From: Stropharia rugosoannulata | Taxonomy: Eukaryota > Basidiomycota > Agaricomycetes > Agaricales > Strophariaceae | DNA length: 64,000 bases | Direction: 5' to 3' | Assembly (NCBI GenBank): GCA_028532985.1 | Contig: JANCIK010000008.1 | Coordinates: 1 to 64,000, forward strand | Shown: positions 43,730 to 56,132 of the stretch, piece by piece | How the letters are laid out: each line of letters starts with the position of its first letter | How positions within the stretch are numbered: the first letter of the stretch is position 1 | Made by a program: the position numbers and the translations under genes | The notes under the pieces: generated by a model | What the model saw: the letters and a program-made list of their open reading frames with translations, nothing else | What the model was told of the DNA's origin: nothing | The model's database searches: none

Positions 43730-46700
43730 ATGCCTCCTACAGCGAAAGCAGTGAAGGCTACTAAAGGAGGAAAGCCAACAGGGGGCCTGCACATGTTTTT
43801 CGGACCGACAGGTGGCAGTCAAGCAAAACCTGTTCAGACGGCCAGCACGTCATCTCAAGTAGGTCTGGAACAAGCATCAAGTAGGCGCGTCATTAACCCA
43901 ATACTCTCAGTTAACTAGTCATGGGTCACAGACAACTCAACATTCCAACAACATTCTCAATCTGGTGAGCACATCTTTGACTATGTCAGACAGAATACTA
44001 ATATTCAATAGCTGGAAATAGGTCCGTCAATATCTTTTAAATCTGAATGCGGAACTCACAGCTACCTAAAGAATAATCAAACCAGTTGGCCTCAGGTAAG
44101 AGGTTTTATGTGTGTACTACACGCTTGCTGAATTTCTTGGAAGTGCACATAAGAGCCATGATGTCATGGTTATTGACGATAGCGACGATGAGCCATTAGC
44201 TCCGACGAAGAAGCCTTCGCCCCCCAGACACAAACCTAGAATTGTAGAGTCGAGTGAAGAGGATGACAAACCAGTGGTTAAGTCTTCAGCGTGAGTCTTT
44301 CGAACGCACATTTGTTACAAACCCAGCCACTGATTTGTCTAACATCCCACAGAGAAAAAAGACACCTACTTTAAAACGTAAAAAATCAACTGTTATATCA
44401 AGCGAAGAAAAAGCTGAAGATACTCCACCGAAGAAGAGAACAGCCGTCTCTTCCGGAAAGGCATCCAAGCCTCGCGCTTTGACGAGCAAAGCTCAGCAAT
44501 CCAGACGGAAGCAAGACGATGATTTTGACATGGCCTCACCAGACGAAAATTCAGAAGACGGTGATGATGACAACTTCATTGTAGACGACGACGACGACGA
44601 AGATATGAAGCCTAAGAAGAAGCGCGTAGCGCCTAAGAAAGCACCTGCGACTAGCAGCTCTAAGGCGGGGCCAAAGAAGGAGAAGAAGGAGATAACCGAA
44701 GAGCCGAAAATACTAAAGAGGTTCCAAAGAAATTCAAGTGAGTATCGATGATATGAAGTCTATATGTTCCTTCTCATAAGCACCTTTTAGTTGAGCGGCA
44801 AAGAAAGCGGCCATGGCGGCCGGTCCTGTGGCTCATGGGTCAAAGGAAGTTCCGGATGGCGATCCAAATGCATTACTCGGTCTATCCTTCGTCGTTACAG
44901 GCGAACTTAGCAGTTTCTCTCGTGAGGAGGCTGTGGATCCTGGCAAGCGTTTTGGGGGGTACGTATACGCTACCTCGTTCTCAAAAGCTTTCTGAACTCT
45001 CATCTTAGCCGTGTCGTGGGTCAGCCATCTAGCCGAACAGATTTTGTGGTATTAGGAGATAATGCCGGTCCTAGCAAAATTGCCGCCACCAAGAAACATG
45101 GCCTCAAAACGTTAAACGAGGATGAGTTCCTCAACTTGATCGGGACACGCAAACCTAGCGGAGAATTGGACGAAAAAACCAAGAAGAAATTAGCTAAAGA
45201 ACAAGAAGACATTAAAAATGCTGCTAGGGAGATGGAGAAGCGCGAGAAGAAGAAACAAAAAGCAGCAAAGAGTACACAAGGGGGGAAATTATATGACCCT
45301 TCAACACAACTTTGGACCGTTCGTTATGCTCCGCAGAACATCAAGGACATTTGCGGAAATAAAGGTCAAGTTGAGAAACTTCAGCTGTGGCTGCACGATT
45401 GGTACATAAGCTTAAAGTGTGGCTTCAAGAAGCCCGGCAAGAATGCAATGAATATGTATCGTGCCGTCCTGATTACTGGATCTCCTGGTATCGGCAAGAC
45501 CACAAGTGCCCACCTTTGTGCCCAACTAGAAGGGTATACTCCTATAGAAATGAATGCGAGTGATGCTCGAAGTAAGAAGTTAGTCGAGGTATGAATGTCA
45601 ATTTTCACTGCATGTCAGACGCTTAATTTGCATGACAGAATGGCATGAACATTAACAATACATCCTTGGATGGTTACATCAAAGGTGGACAGGTAGTTTT
45701 CATCGTCCTACTGATTTAATTATTCTTGATATCCTTTCTATTAGGAAACAAACTCGCAGGGCATCACAATTACGGACAAGTCATGTTTGATAATGGACGT
45801 AGTTGATGGCATGTCCGCTGGTGACCGTGGCGGTGTGGGTGCACTTAACGCTCTCATTAAAAAGACAAGGGTATGTACAGCGTTAACCATTGATGTTCTT
45901 TTCAATGTAACGTTCTATTTACAGATTCCTATAATTTGTATTGCGAATGACCGTAACGCACAAAAACTCAAACCCTCAGTGATGGCGACGACATTCGATC
46001 TGAAATTCCAAAGGTAAACAGCTCTCGAACCACTTTTAGTGTATAGATAACATACAGTATCAGACCTCCTGCGCAAACCATTAGATCTAGGATACTTTCT
46101 ATCGCCTTTAAGTAGGTTGATGTATGCGTGCTACTGCCTTCATATTCACCCTTCTTATAGAGAAAAACTGAGAATTCCTCCGGTCGTCGTCGATCAGCTT
46201 GTTGCTGGCTCTCAGTCAGATATTCGACAAGTTTTGAATATGCTGTCCACATGGAAGTTGTCTCATGATGCAATGGACTTCGACGAAGGCAAGCACTTGT
46301 ATGTTTATATCGTTTGTTGGATTATGGACTATATGCTTATATTTTCTTTAGATCCAAGCTGAATGAGAAACATTCCAACATGAGCCCCTTCGACATTACG
46401 ACTACCCTCCTTGGCTCTCATGTATATGCGCCAAATTCTCGGCAAACTCTGGGTGACAAGATGGAGTACTACTTTCAGGATCATTCCTTTGTGCCCCTTT
46501 TCATACAGGTGCGAAGGGACTCGATGTCAGCAGGGTTTTATTGACAATTCTTTTGCAGGAAAATTATTTGAAGTCGACTCCTGCAAGATCTCGCAATCTT
46601 GATGGCCCGGAGAAGGCGTTGAAGGACCTCAGATTGATGGACCGAGCCGCATCATCTATATCCGACGCTGATCTTGTTGATGCTCTTATCCATGGGTTTG

Positions 46701-47261
46701 TCCATTTCTTGCTAATTTTGAGAGTTGATTTCACTCTGCAATACAAAGACCTGAACAACATTGGGGACTGATGCCCTTGCATGCTGTCTCTTCGACCGTC
46801 ATACCAACTTCTCTCATGTATGGGTCTGGACCAAGCTGGAAGGGCCCAACTGCCATGGCTTTCCCCCAGTACGTCGCCCTCGTTCAGCCTGATTTATTAA
46901 AGGCGTAGACTTAGATTGTTTTGAGATGGCTAGGCCAAAACTCGAAGCAAAACAAGCTTGCCAGGCAACTAGGGGATGTTCAGATTCGTATGCGCTTAAA
47001 AGTATCCGGCGACAAGAACGAAATTCGGCAATCGTACATCCCTGCTCTATATCCTCATATTATACAGCCTCTTCAGACTGTCGGAGCTGTCAGTTCTCCT
47101 TCCATGTCTTTCATCGAAAAAATCCTGACCTCCTTTTACAGAGTGCTGTTCCTGAGGTCATTGAAAAGATGGATGATTACTATCTCTCGAAAGAAGATTG
47201 GGACACGATCGTGGAACTTGGTGTTGACGAGAAAATGGATGACATGGTGCTTAATTGCTGA
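43730..47261 (+). pseudogene. RFC1: replication factor C large subunit, broken
   Basis: RFC1 is the large subunit of the clamp loader that opens PCNA at primer ends. About 20 short exons can be followed: a PIP-like start (GGLHMFFG), an acidic/basic linker, a BRCT domain (LLGLSFVVTGELSSFSREEAV...VVGQPSSRTDFVVLG), the AAA+ module with Walker A GSPGIGKTTSAH (about 45483-45518), and the collar region to YYLSKEDWDTIVELGVDEKMDD. Defects: a one-base loss in an A run at 44707-44710, TGG to TGA at 44792-44794 (WAAKKA), Walker B DEVD changed to DVVD (45796-45807), and loss of the C-terminal region after 47261. RFC1 is essential, so a functional copy should exist elsewhere. Confidence 0.88.
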
Positions 47262-47334
47262 TTCGGGACGAGACACCAAGGGTGGCTGCTGCTTACTATC
47301 TGGGACTTCGTTCTTCTTCCTACTCTGAGCCAAT

Positions 47335-49652
47335 ATGGCGACCATGCTGGAAACACCTTCACGCATTTGGCGCCGTATAGAGGCTGCGGAAGCACAAGAA
47401 ATGCCTTCGCTCCCTTCGCTCCCTCCTTTCGATGATTCAGACGACTATGAACTTGAATCATCAGACGCCCCCGGCTGCCCAAGATGAAGAAGACAACTTT
47501 GATGACTTCCTCGAGAATATCTCATCTCCCATGCAATCGACTCCGACGACGTCACACAATACTGTAACTTCTACAATCAGAGGGTTTCCTGGTACACCAA
47601 GTACAACACGTTTTGCATCGTCTCTCACCGCCCGGTCAAACAGGTCGCAAGGGCTGCAGTCTCTGCGTGCTTTATCTTCAATGAGAAGTCAGAATGTTAG
47701 CTTTGATGCTCCATCCCTCCCCGATATTCAACGTTCTGGTGATATCAGTCAATTCTATGAAGCCACGGAGGAGGATCATATGGAAAAGAGCAGTTCCATC
47801 CCTGATGCACATTCACCTCGACTGGACAATGAAGACAAAGACAATTACAATATGTCCTTGTCGGACGCAGCTAATAGTAGATCAGCGTCACATTTTTCTA
47901 CAGGACCAGTCACTTTTGATCAAATGCCTAAGAAAGCACACGACTACTCTGCCTTAAGCATCAAGTCGGATATAAAGGTGCGATAACCATGACCCAACCT
48001 AACCCTGCTTAACATGTCGGCGTAGGCTTCTCCCTTCGAAAAGTATCGAAACGTTGCAGTTCGCAATAGGACTAATCCTAGAGCGCGCACGCCGTCACTC
48101 TCCCGGACATCATCATCTCAAACTTCTTCTCCAGCACATTCAACACCTCAGAACAATAGATCCCTAGCTTCTATTGCTCCTGAACAATCATCAATATCTC
48201 CTTCACGCTTGCCCCTCTCTCGCTCTTCTACTAATTCACCAGCTATTGTTGTGCGAAGGCCAGATGGAGAAGGGGAATCACTTGAGGCACCTGATTTCAG
48301 CAATGACACCCACGGCACAGATGCGCGTTCGATGGACATGACTGATATCCATGTCTCCCCTCGTCATGAAACCGAGAGTGAGAATATGCAGTCACAATCT
48401 ATATCACATGAGGAAGAACATGATCTCGAAGGCTCCCAAGAAACACGCGAACCCTCATTTTCGTCGGAGAATGAAGAAGCTCCCCATCCCTGAAAGGCAG
48501 ACGGCCTCCCCCTCGGGTTCACTGGCGTTTACGCCAACACCAACTTACCCTCGACCGCGAGCACGTTTTGAGCTACCGGAACCTACAGGCAACCTCACCG
48601 AAGACGAGGGCGATATAACCGAACAACCAGATGATCCTCTTACTCCTCATACTCGCCGGCGCTCTTTTCTTCTTTCTGTTATCAACTCTACTGCGCGTCC
48701 ACGTATGAAATTTGCAACACCTCATCCAAAGCGGGTTCCTTCCAGTGGTGAATATGCGGTTGCTGAAACGCCTTCGGCTCCTTCAGGATCTGGTTTGCAG
48801 TCGGCATTCGCAGGTGTTACTCCTCGGCCGCGTATGAACGGTCGCTCTTCGCATCCCCTTTCCAAAGCTATATCTATGTCCGACTCGTCCAGTGAAAAGC
48901 AGATTTCGCCGGTGCCACGAGGGATGTATGCCACACCAAGTAATTCATCCACATATGAGGGTGCAGGGGATCGCGCGTCATTCATATCAACAGCCTCATC
49001 TCATGATTTAACCACTCATCAGCGAGTAAACACATCTTTTGACCCTGCTATGGGCTTTGGCAGCGGAGCTCCTGGGCATGGCGTTGGGAGGTTCAATGCA
49101 GGGAAGCTCAATACATACCTACACGGTCTAAATAGGAGACTCCAGGAGGAGAACGAGGAATTGCTTAGGAAGATGAGAGTTTTAGAAGAAGGCAAGGGGG
49201 ATCCAATAACTGGGACAAGGGAGTGGTCAACTATTGCAAAAAGAAGGTCGAGCTCTATGGACACCCTGGTAGGCGTACAGGAAGACATAGCCGAATCATG
49301 GCAGGAGGAGAAAGCCGAACTCGAGGAGGTCATCGAAGGAATTAAGAGGGAGAACGCACAGCTACAGGAAGAAAAGGAGATACTGGAAAGCGAGTTTGCC
49401 GAAGAAAAGGAGGCAAGCCTGAGGGAGAAAGATAAAGAAAGGTGGATGGAAAGGATGGGTGGGGTTGAGCGTGAGGTTTCAGGTATCATCGCTGGCCTAG
49501 AAGAGGAAGTGGCCAACGCTGAAAAGCGAGCTCAGTCGGCAGAGGAAGGTGTACGTCAAATTAAGGAGGTAGAGCGACTAATGCCTAGCATCGAGGACGG
49601 CGCGCACCAGTCCCCACAACAAATGGTCTGTTCTATCTCATTCAACATATAA
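47335..49652 (+). pseudogene. coiled-coil protein, two frame changes
   Basis: Starts MATMLETPSRIWRRIEAAEAQE, 74 bp after the RFC1 relic. A Ser-rich disordered region of about 500 residues with one intron (47984-48027) is followed by a long coiled coil (KLNTYLHGLNRRLQEENEELLRKM, then EEKAELEEVIEGIKRENAQLQEEKE). Frame changes lie in C runs near 47470 and at 48482-48485. The frame ends at TAA 49650-49652, shortly after the coiled coil. The layout resembles fungal spindle-pole or centrosome-type proteins, but the family is not certain. Both shifts are in homopolymers, so sequencing error is possible. Confidence 0.62.
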
Positions 49653-50006
49653 TCTAGCATTGCGTCGGCATCCGGGCCACTCTCACCGCCGTCCCATATA
49701 TAACAATAGATCGACTGACATCTGTTTATTTGGTCTGTGCGGGAGACTATGGCCATTCGGCGGCGCTGCGAAGGAACTAGTATTTCGGTAGGAGCTTGAA
49801 AAACCTTAAGGCCGGGTAAGCAATGATAAACAAAGCCTGTGCTTCCTGACTCCTTACTTGTCGTCGATCGATCTTTGACGCATGCTTAGTACCTTGAGCA
49901 TGATAGGGGGTTGACATTTATTGTCCCCCCTTATTTGTGTGCTATCGAACGCTTCCAGCACACTTCGGATTCGACTTGCGCAGGTAGTACTGGCGTGCGT
50001 AGACTG

Positions 50007-50110
50007 GTTGAAGGCGGTTGAATGCTTAGTAGCATTCCCGCCTGAAAAATTAGTCAGTGAAAGAGCAGCAGTACAGCAGTCAGTCTCACTGACTGCGACT
50101 GCTAATCTTA
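50007..50110 (+). ncRNA. structured dispersed repeat, copy D (diverged)
   Basis: Diverged copy with the same architecture as 37147. Hairpin 1: AGGCGG (50012-50017) with CCGCCT (50038-50043) enclosing GAATGCT-tagt-AGCATTC. Hairpin 2: AGCAG (50067-50071) with CTGCT (50099-50103) enclosing GCAGTCAG-tctca-CTGACTGC. Relative to copy B, stem positions changed in compensating pairs. ACA follows at 50110. Confidence 0.6.
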
Positions 50111-52940
50111 CACGAGGAGGAGGATATGTGGGGACCATCTCTGCACTGAAGCCCCGCCGCCCAGGGTCCGGATCCGATAGGGACGTCGGTGAGATCGCAA
50201 ATGCTGCCGTAGACGCAGTGGACTCAGCCGCCCGTGCCTACCTCGCCGTAACATTGGCAAACCCGAACTTGGACCCCTTCGACCTTCCGACGCATCAGAA
50301 GAACGCAAGGAACAAGAAAGTCTCTTTCCGCGCACCGCCGCATATCATCCGACTATGCCTCACTTCTGCTTCTCCTTTTTTCTGGCACAGACGGGCCCCC
50401 TTTCCCGTACGCTTTTCTTGATCTCTCCACTCGGATTATGTTCTTTCTGGGCGATAGCATGCTGAGGCAGATAGACACAACGCTGTCATACAACTACATT
50501 CCCTGGGAAAGCTTGGAGAGCAGGGATGTCGCCTTTGCGTACATCCACATTGCGCGCGTCACTCGGACCTACTCCAGCAACGGAGTGAACCTGCATATTG
50601 GTTGACGGTAATGTGGTACATGGTCCTGAGGGGACAACGGAAAGGACAACGGAAAGGGTCACACAATTGACCCAGAGCCTCTGGAAGAACAAGAGGCCGT
50701 AAGACGCCTTGCCCGCATTGCTGTGCCCATTTCTGCTAAAGTCAACAACGGATACGATCAGTTTCACCACACGATCCCAGTGTCCTGGGAACCTTTGCCA
50801 GTGCTAATGGCAAATACAGCCGCAGAGGAGCACCACGCTGCAGAAGTCAAGTCAGCAGCAGTAGAGAAGTGTTGAGGGCTGCAAGGCTACACACCCACAT
50901 GCAGACGAAGAAAGCAGAGTTGTGGTTGGTAGGCCAAAAACTCCCCTGTCATTATGCTCGGAGGTTTTAGATTGATTACCGTGTTCAATGTCGTCTACGC
51001 ATGTCAGTGTAAGATACAAGCAATGACCATTTGCGAATCACTACGGGAAGAACATACGAGTACGTTCATATATCTGCGTGGTCAATTTACCAATTAGTAA
51101 CTCCTTCCTAGGCAGCGTGTAGACCCATGGGCGCTAATGAACAACCTCGGTATAACGAGGGCGCCCGCGAAGTAGAGTGCTTTGAATGCACTCATTCACG
51201 TACTTACAACGCTCATATTGGCTCTCCCACTAGAGAATAACCCTTTATCTGCCTCCTCGCCCTTTTACTGCGGCATGACAGATCCAACGCTGAATATGAC
51301 AACTCCCAACGACAGCTACTGTAAAACCAGTAGCACCTTCAGGAGCAAATGATGTTCCTCACCCGTGGATATTATGGCGACCTCGCCACGGTGGAGGACC
51401 GTATTGCTGATGTCGCAGTCCAACATGGCGACCCCTGAACATCGAAGATACACGCCCTCTAGGATGCAAAGACTCGAGGACGTCTTAGAGAGAGCAAGAT
51501 TAATCTCGCTATGCAGACGAACATCAATATCCAGCTGCAAACCAGAACTATCAGTCATCGTCCAGTACGTTATCAGCCTCCTCCTCCATACCTCTGCGTC
51601 GTCTCCACATTCGCAAAAAAAAAAAAAAAAAATTCCAATCCATCGAAAAGCTCGACGGGCTCGGGCTCAGCGCCCGCCCGTCGCCTGCGTGTCGACATAC
51701 GGTGACTGAAACAAGCAGGGCGCGAGCGTAGCAGGTATCCCGAGCAGCGGGGGTGAAGAAGGGGGCGGAAGGAACATATCCTGCGCGGCGTCAAGCAACG
51801 TCCGCGCCTGTCCCGGAATCAGGACATGACCCGCCGTCCTGCGCTTCAATCGACGCCCAAGTTCACCACAACATCAATCGCGGGCTGAGGCCATTTGTCC
51901 CGTTCATATCGGTGTACTCACATTGGTTTGCCAAAGTAAATGCGCGCCTGCTGAAGTTTTTTTATTAAGAACATATCGACTACGCTGTGAAGGACACGGA
52001 GGATTGGCATAGAGAATACATTGACACAGACAACTGGTACTACGATACGAGCACGAGCAAACACAACCGTAGTACGACAAGCAGATTCTGTGGTAAAGCG
52101 GTGACAATATTCAGAATTACGGCCAACGGTTCAATGAGTAGAATCGAAACTTACCAAGGTAACAGCCGCGTACGGTGATTGCTCAAGACAGATCCGCGCC
52201 AGGCTTGGTGTTTTCCCTCGGCCTCGCAAAGGTAAGTATCTTCGACGTTGTCGTTATTGAACGAATGTAACGATCCCAGGTATCGATTACCGCTCGCATC
52301 GTCGCCAAAGAGTCGGCTGGTGTACCTAGTGTGCCCCTTGGACCAGACATGGCTAGCAAAATCGAATTGCCAGGTAAGTTCGTCTGGAGCTGACATTTAC
52401 TGAAACCCACTTACGCTACCACTAGATGTCCTTCATGGCCCTCCACGGGCACCTTGTTCGAACTCTTCAAATAGTTGAATGACTTTCGAACGTCGTTCTC
52501 GATTTTCTTTCGATCAGCGAATTTCTTCGGGTAATGGGACGACAGAATAGAGATGGATGGCCGAAGGATACGAAGGATTGGAGAAGCATGCATGAGAAAA
52601 GCACGGTGTAAGAGAGAGTGACGACGGTGAAGAGGTTGGTACTAATGTGATAACACTGGTAGTTGGGACAGTACTAGCTGAGCCTGAGTGACTTCAACGC
52701 CCGCCGCGACGTTCTCGCAGTCTAATGACTCGGACAACATTGATAATTCTATCCTGTTCAATCGTACTATCTAAACAACATGAGCAATACATAACACATT
52801 ATTCTACCCCGGAGTGCGAAATACTGAATCATCGGTCAAAACATAGCAGTGACATATGTTGAAGAATTCGAGGTTATATTATTCCTTTCGAACACAGCAA
52901 AGCAATTGTACGTTGAAATAACAATTATTAACAGGCCAGT
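50111..52940. other. degenerate sequence, no supported gene
   Basis: Short coding-like patches on the plus strand (50113-50421, GGGYVGTISALKPRRPG; 50442-50605, MFFLGDSMLRQIDTTLSYN) and minus strand (52411-52593) match nothing I recognise. A run of 18 A bases lies at 51615-51632. The interval looks like decayed host or mobile-element sequence. Confidence 0.4.
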
Positions 52941-52944
52941 TATG

Positions 52945-53035
52945 TTGATGTATGGTGCAACGGCTAACGTCGTCGAGATATTTGTTTGTCTCGCTTAGAT
53001 CCAAGGTCGTGAGTTCGATTTACGTAGGTTCCTTG
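52945..53035 (+). other. tRNA-like segment (A and B box motifs)
   Basis: TGGTGCAACGG resembles a tRNA A box and GAGTTCGATT a B box, about 55 bases apart. A CGAGA/TCTCG stem sits where the anticodon arm would be, and CGTGA/TTACG flanks the T-like loop. Loop lengths are wrong for a functional tRNA and no acceptor stem closes, so a tRNA pseudogene or the head of a tRNA-derived SINE is more likely. Confidence 0.3.
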
Positions 53036-54640
53036 TATTGTTAAATCTTTTTTCATCACGTTATTTTCCCTGATGGTATGTTATATTCAGTACTCTGTCC
53101 AGACGCAATAGATCAAAGATACATCGTCGTACATACATTATTCGGCTTGATGAATATCGTACTGTCTACAGTATGCTGGCTTTATGTTCGATTGTTATCC
53201 GGTACCGTAGTTTCTGACACCGTTTACAAGTAAAATTTGCACCGCCAGTTATGGTATTTACTTATAATCATAGTAAAGGAATATAAGACTAGCAATATTG
53301 GCACCTCAATACAAGCACATAAGACATTTATAGACGTTTATAACGTCTGCTAGCTTTGTTAGCTCGATGCTAAGACTCTAAAACAACGACACTTCTAATT
53401 TACGGCCTAACAATTCTGATATTTCTACAACATTGACCCTACAAAATTTCTACATACATATGCGATTATGTATATTTGGTATTACCATTGTACTTCGCAG
53501 TCGATGTGAATGAAGCTCACAACGTAAATAATCCTGTGTATACACACGTAAAGCCGCCACTTCAACTGTCGGAGTTGAAAGACATAAACAAACTCTCAAG
53601 TTTTTACTGATGTAAATATGTCGTGTATGTAGCTAGAAAATGCTAATATATTATACCAAAGTTTACACGTAGTTCAAATGAATTGGCGTCTGCTCGGAAT
53701 GCGAGTGCTTCACTGGCCTGCGGCTACACCGTGGTGATTTAAAGCCTTTTCTTGAATAAGATATGTTGCTCACCCGTATTAATGCAGAGTACTTGATTTA
53801 TGGTCTGCTCTTGCGGTCAGGGCCGCTCTGCCCGTCCGAGGCGTAGGTATTGGATTTGAGCATGCAGGAATAACATGCTGTGCATCGACAAGAATCGGCC
53901 TCACGCCGAAAAATGAGCAGTGAGCTAACAGGTAAGTAACTCATGAAAACTATGTGATAAATCCAACGGCTTACCTTCTCGGTCCTGTGAGCTCCTTGAT
54001 GGATAATCATGTAAGTATGTTACCACTTCTTTATTAATTTGTATACAAATCCAAATTCTATGCTTTGCAGAGTCCGTGCTTCCCTTTGTGGCAGGTCGTG
54101 GATTTTGGCACTGCACCGCGCACGCGACGCCACGTAGGTGTTTAGTGAATCCTGGAAGAAAATTGAACTGACATACCACGCAATAAGGGGTCATTTATGT
54201 CATTCTTCGTGTACCTGAGCCAGGTTCAAGAACAAGCCGCGTCGTTTGCAGTACGTGCGGCGCTTCCGGTTCTGGTACGGTGAACAGCATATACAACGAC
54301 GACGAAGGATGTCTGGGCTCTTGGCATGCCAGGCGTCTCTCGACATACTAGGACCATGCATAGCATGACAAGTACGCGTCGTCTCCCACTCTGAGGTGAG
54401 CTTGCGTTTGCCATAGTTGCCTGTGCTTGCCCATTTCGTTCAAAACTCCCCATCATTCTGCAGCACGAGCGCGTAAGGTTCATTTGCAGGATGTCACCAA
54501 CAGATGTCCAAGTATTTTCATGACCAGAATTGCTATGACTAACGTACTTGCCATGTAGCGTCTTGTATGACGCGCTGAGACTCTGTTCAAGCGAATGTCA
54601 GGTCTGGCCGCATGCGCGGGCGCCTTGTTTAAGCCATGTA
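53036..54640. other. intergenic, mostly AT-rich
   Basis: No gene supported; short frames only. Confidence 0.5.
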
Positions 54641-54650
54641 CGTCGCCTTG

Positions 54651-54761
54651 CGTGTCCAAGGGCATAGGAGAGCTGTAAACTGCGTATGCTTTTTACCAGA
54701 CGGAGACCGTGTTGCCTCGGGGTCTAGTGACTGGACAATTCGTATCTGGAATGCTTTATAA
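54651..54761 (+). pseudogene. WD40 repeat relic
   Basis: One clear WD40 blade: QGHRRAVNCVCFLPDGDRVA then SGSSDWTIRIWNAL, ended by TAA at 54759. WD40 repeats form beta-propellers for protein binding, and this sequence type is common in fungal NACHT-WD40 proteins. No neighbouring blades remain in frame, so it is a fragment. Confidence 0.75.
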
Positions 54762-56132
54762 AATCAATGTCATATATTGCTTATATCCATTGTACTCGAG
54801 TATACCCTACATTTATCACAACTGTCGTCCTCCAAATCACGGACCCAGATAATGGCCCGTGTCGTATCCTCCAGAGTCGCCCAGATCTCCGCATCCCTTC
54901 CCACCGATGCACCCGCAGTATGAGCGCAGTGCGCACGCCCGTTACTGCGCCGACGTAGGGCATAGCAAGGACAACTCCTGGTCTCGAACTCGAGCCGGAA
55001 GCCCGCCATTTGTATGCAGGTGCAGCATCGCGAGTGCGGCCGCACCGGTTGTGGCCCCTGGGTGTAAGCGGGGTTGACGTATGCGAGGGGGCGGGGGATG
55101 CGGGGCCCGTTTCCGGGGAGGGGGAACCACCCTGCAGTGGCAGATGCGAGGTGCGGATCGGAGATGATGGGCGCGAGGACGGGGCGCAGTGGGCGTTGGA
55201 GGGCAGGGGGGAGTCGGGGTGGGCACGGGAGCCTGTGCGGATTTCAGTGCATCGTCCTTATGCTGCCCGTGACGGCGGGCGCCCTTGCAACCATAGTGGG
55301 GGATATCTGCGATACATGGACAGGGCACGGGACAGAACGTTGTGCATGGCGATGAGATGAACATGTTGCAGGGGAATGTGATGCACTTGCGGGCGGGAAA
55401 ACGGCGGGGGCGGACGAATCTAACGAGCAGGGCACCGTATGTAAGGTTTCCAGATCAGATTCGTCAGCGGGACGTTGAAGACGCTGGTAGTACCACTTAC
55501 CGAGCCGTTGACGGTTAACCAGTCAAGAACAGTTTAGGGTGTAAAATACAGTTCATGACGTGGAAGAAGGGAGGACAGAGGTAAGGCAGGGGTCATGCCC
55601 GTTTATCAATGCGCAAGCCAATGGTCAATGGGGAGACGGGTCGCAGCCGTTCGAATAGGCAAGACTTATCCAGCGACAGCGACGAGCACGAACATCTATC
55701 ATGGAATGAGCAATGGTCAACATGCGAGCAGAGATGACGCACCCCTTTGATAGAAAGACGACTTTCTGTCCTGTCCTGTCGTCTGCTCCAAGCCGGACGT
55801 TTGGTTGTACTAGGCCAATAGTCGTTGTACTCTAAGCGCAGGTGGAACAGAGTGGACTGCATACGTCAGCACTATCGCGGACCCATGTTACAAGGATGAA
55901 CGGGATAATGGTAAGTGTTGAACGTTGAAGCTTTGAAGTCTATTAATATCCTGCGAGGCTTGGGTGAAGCGAGCAAACAGCGCAGCAATAGCGCAAGCGT
56001 GAAGCTTTTCTTCGGAAGTAATAAAAAATTTCAACATCGTCTCACTACTGCCTTTCCCCTCTTTTTTCTTATACCAAGTGCACCAGTAGCGGTATACTGC
56101 TGACTCCTCCAACCAATCTTCTTCATAACATC
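54762..56132. other. intergenic, GC-rich then mixed
   Basis: A G-rich stretch (55080-55230) gives many overlapping frames without recognisable motifs. No gene supported. Confidence 0.45.

Noticed and set aside
51615..51632. Run of 18 A bases as a retroposon tail
   Set aside because: No recognisable retroposon body upstream and no flanking direct repeats were seen.
54780..55045. Minus-strand frame as further WD40 blades
   Set aside because: The residues do not fit the GH...WD spacing in any frame.
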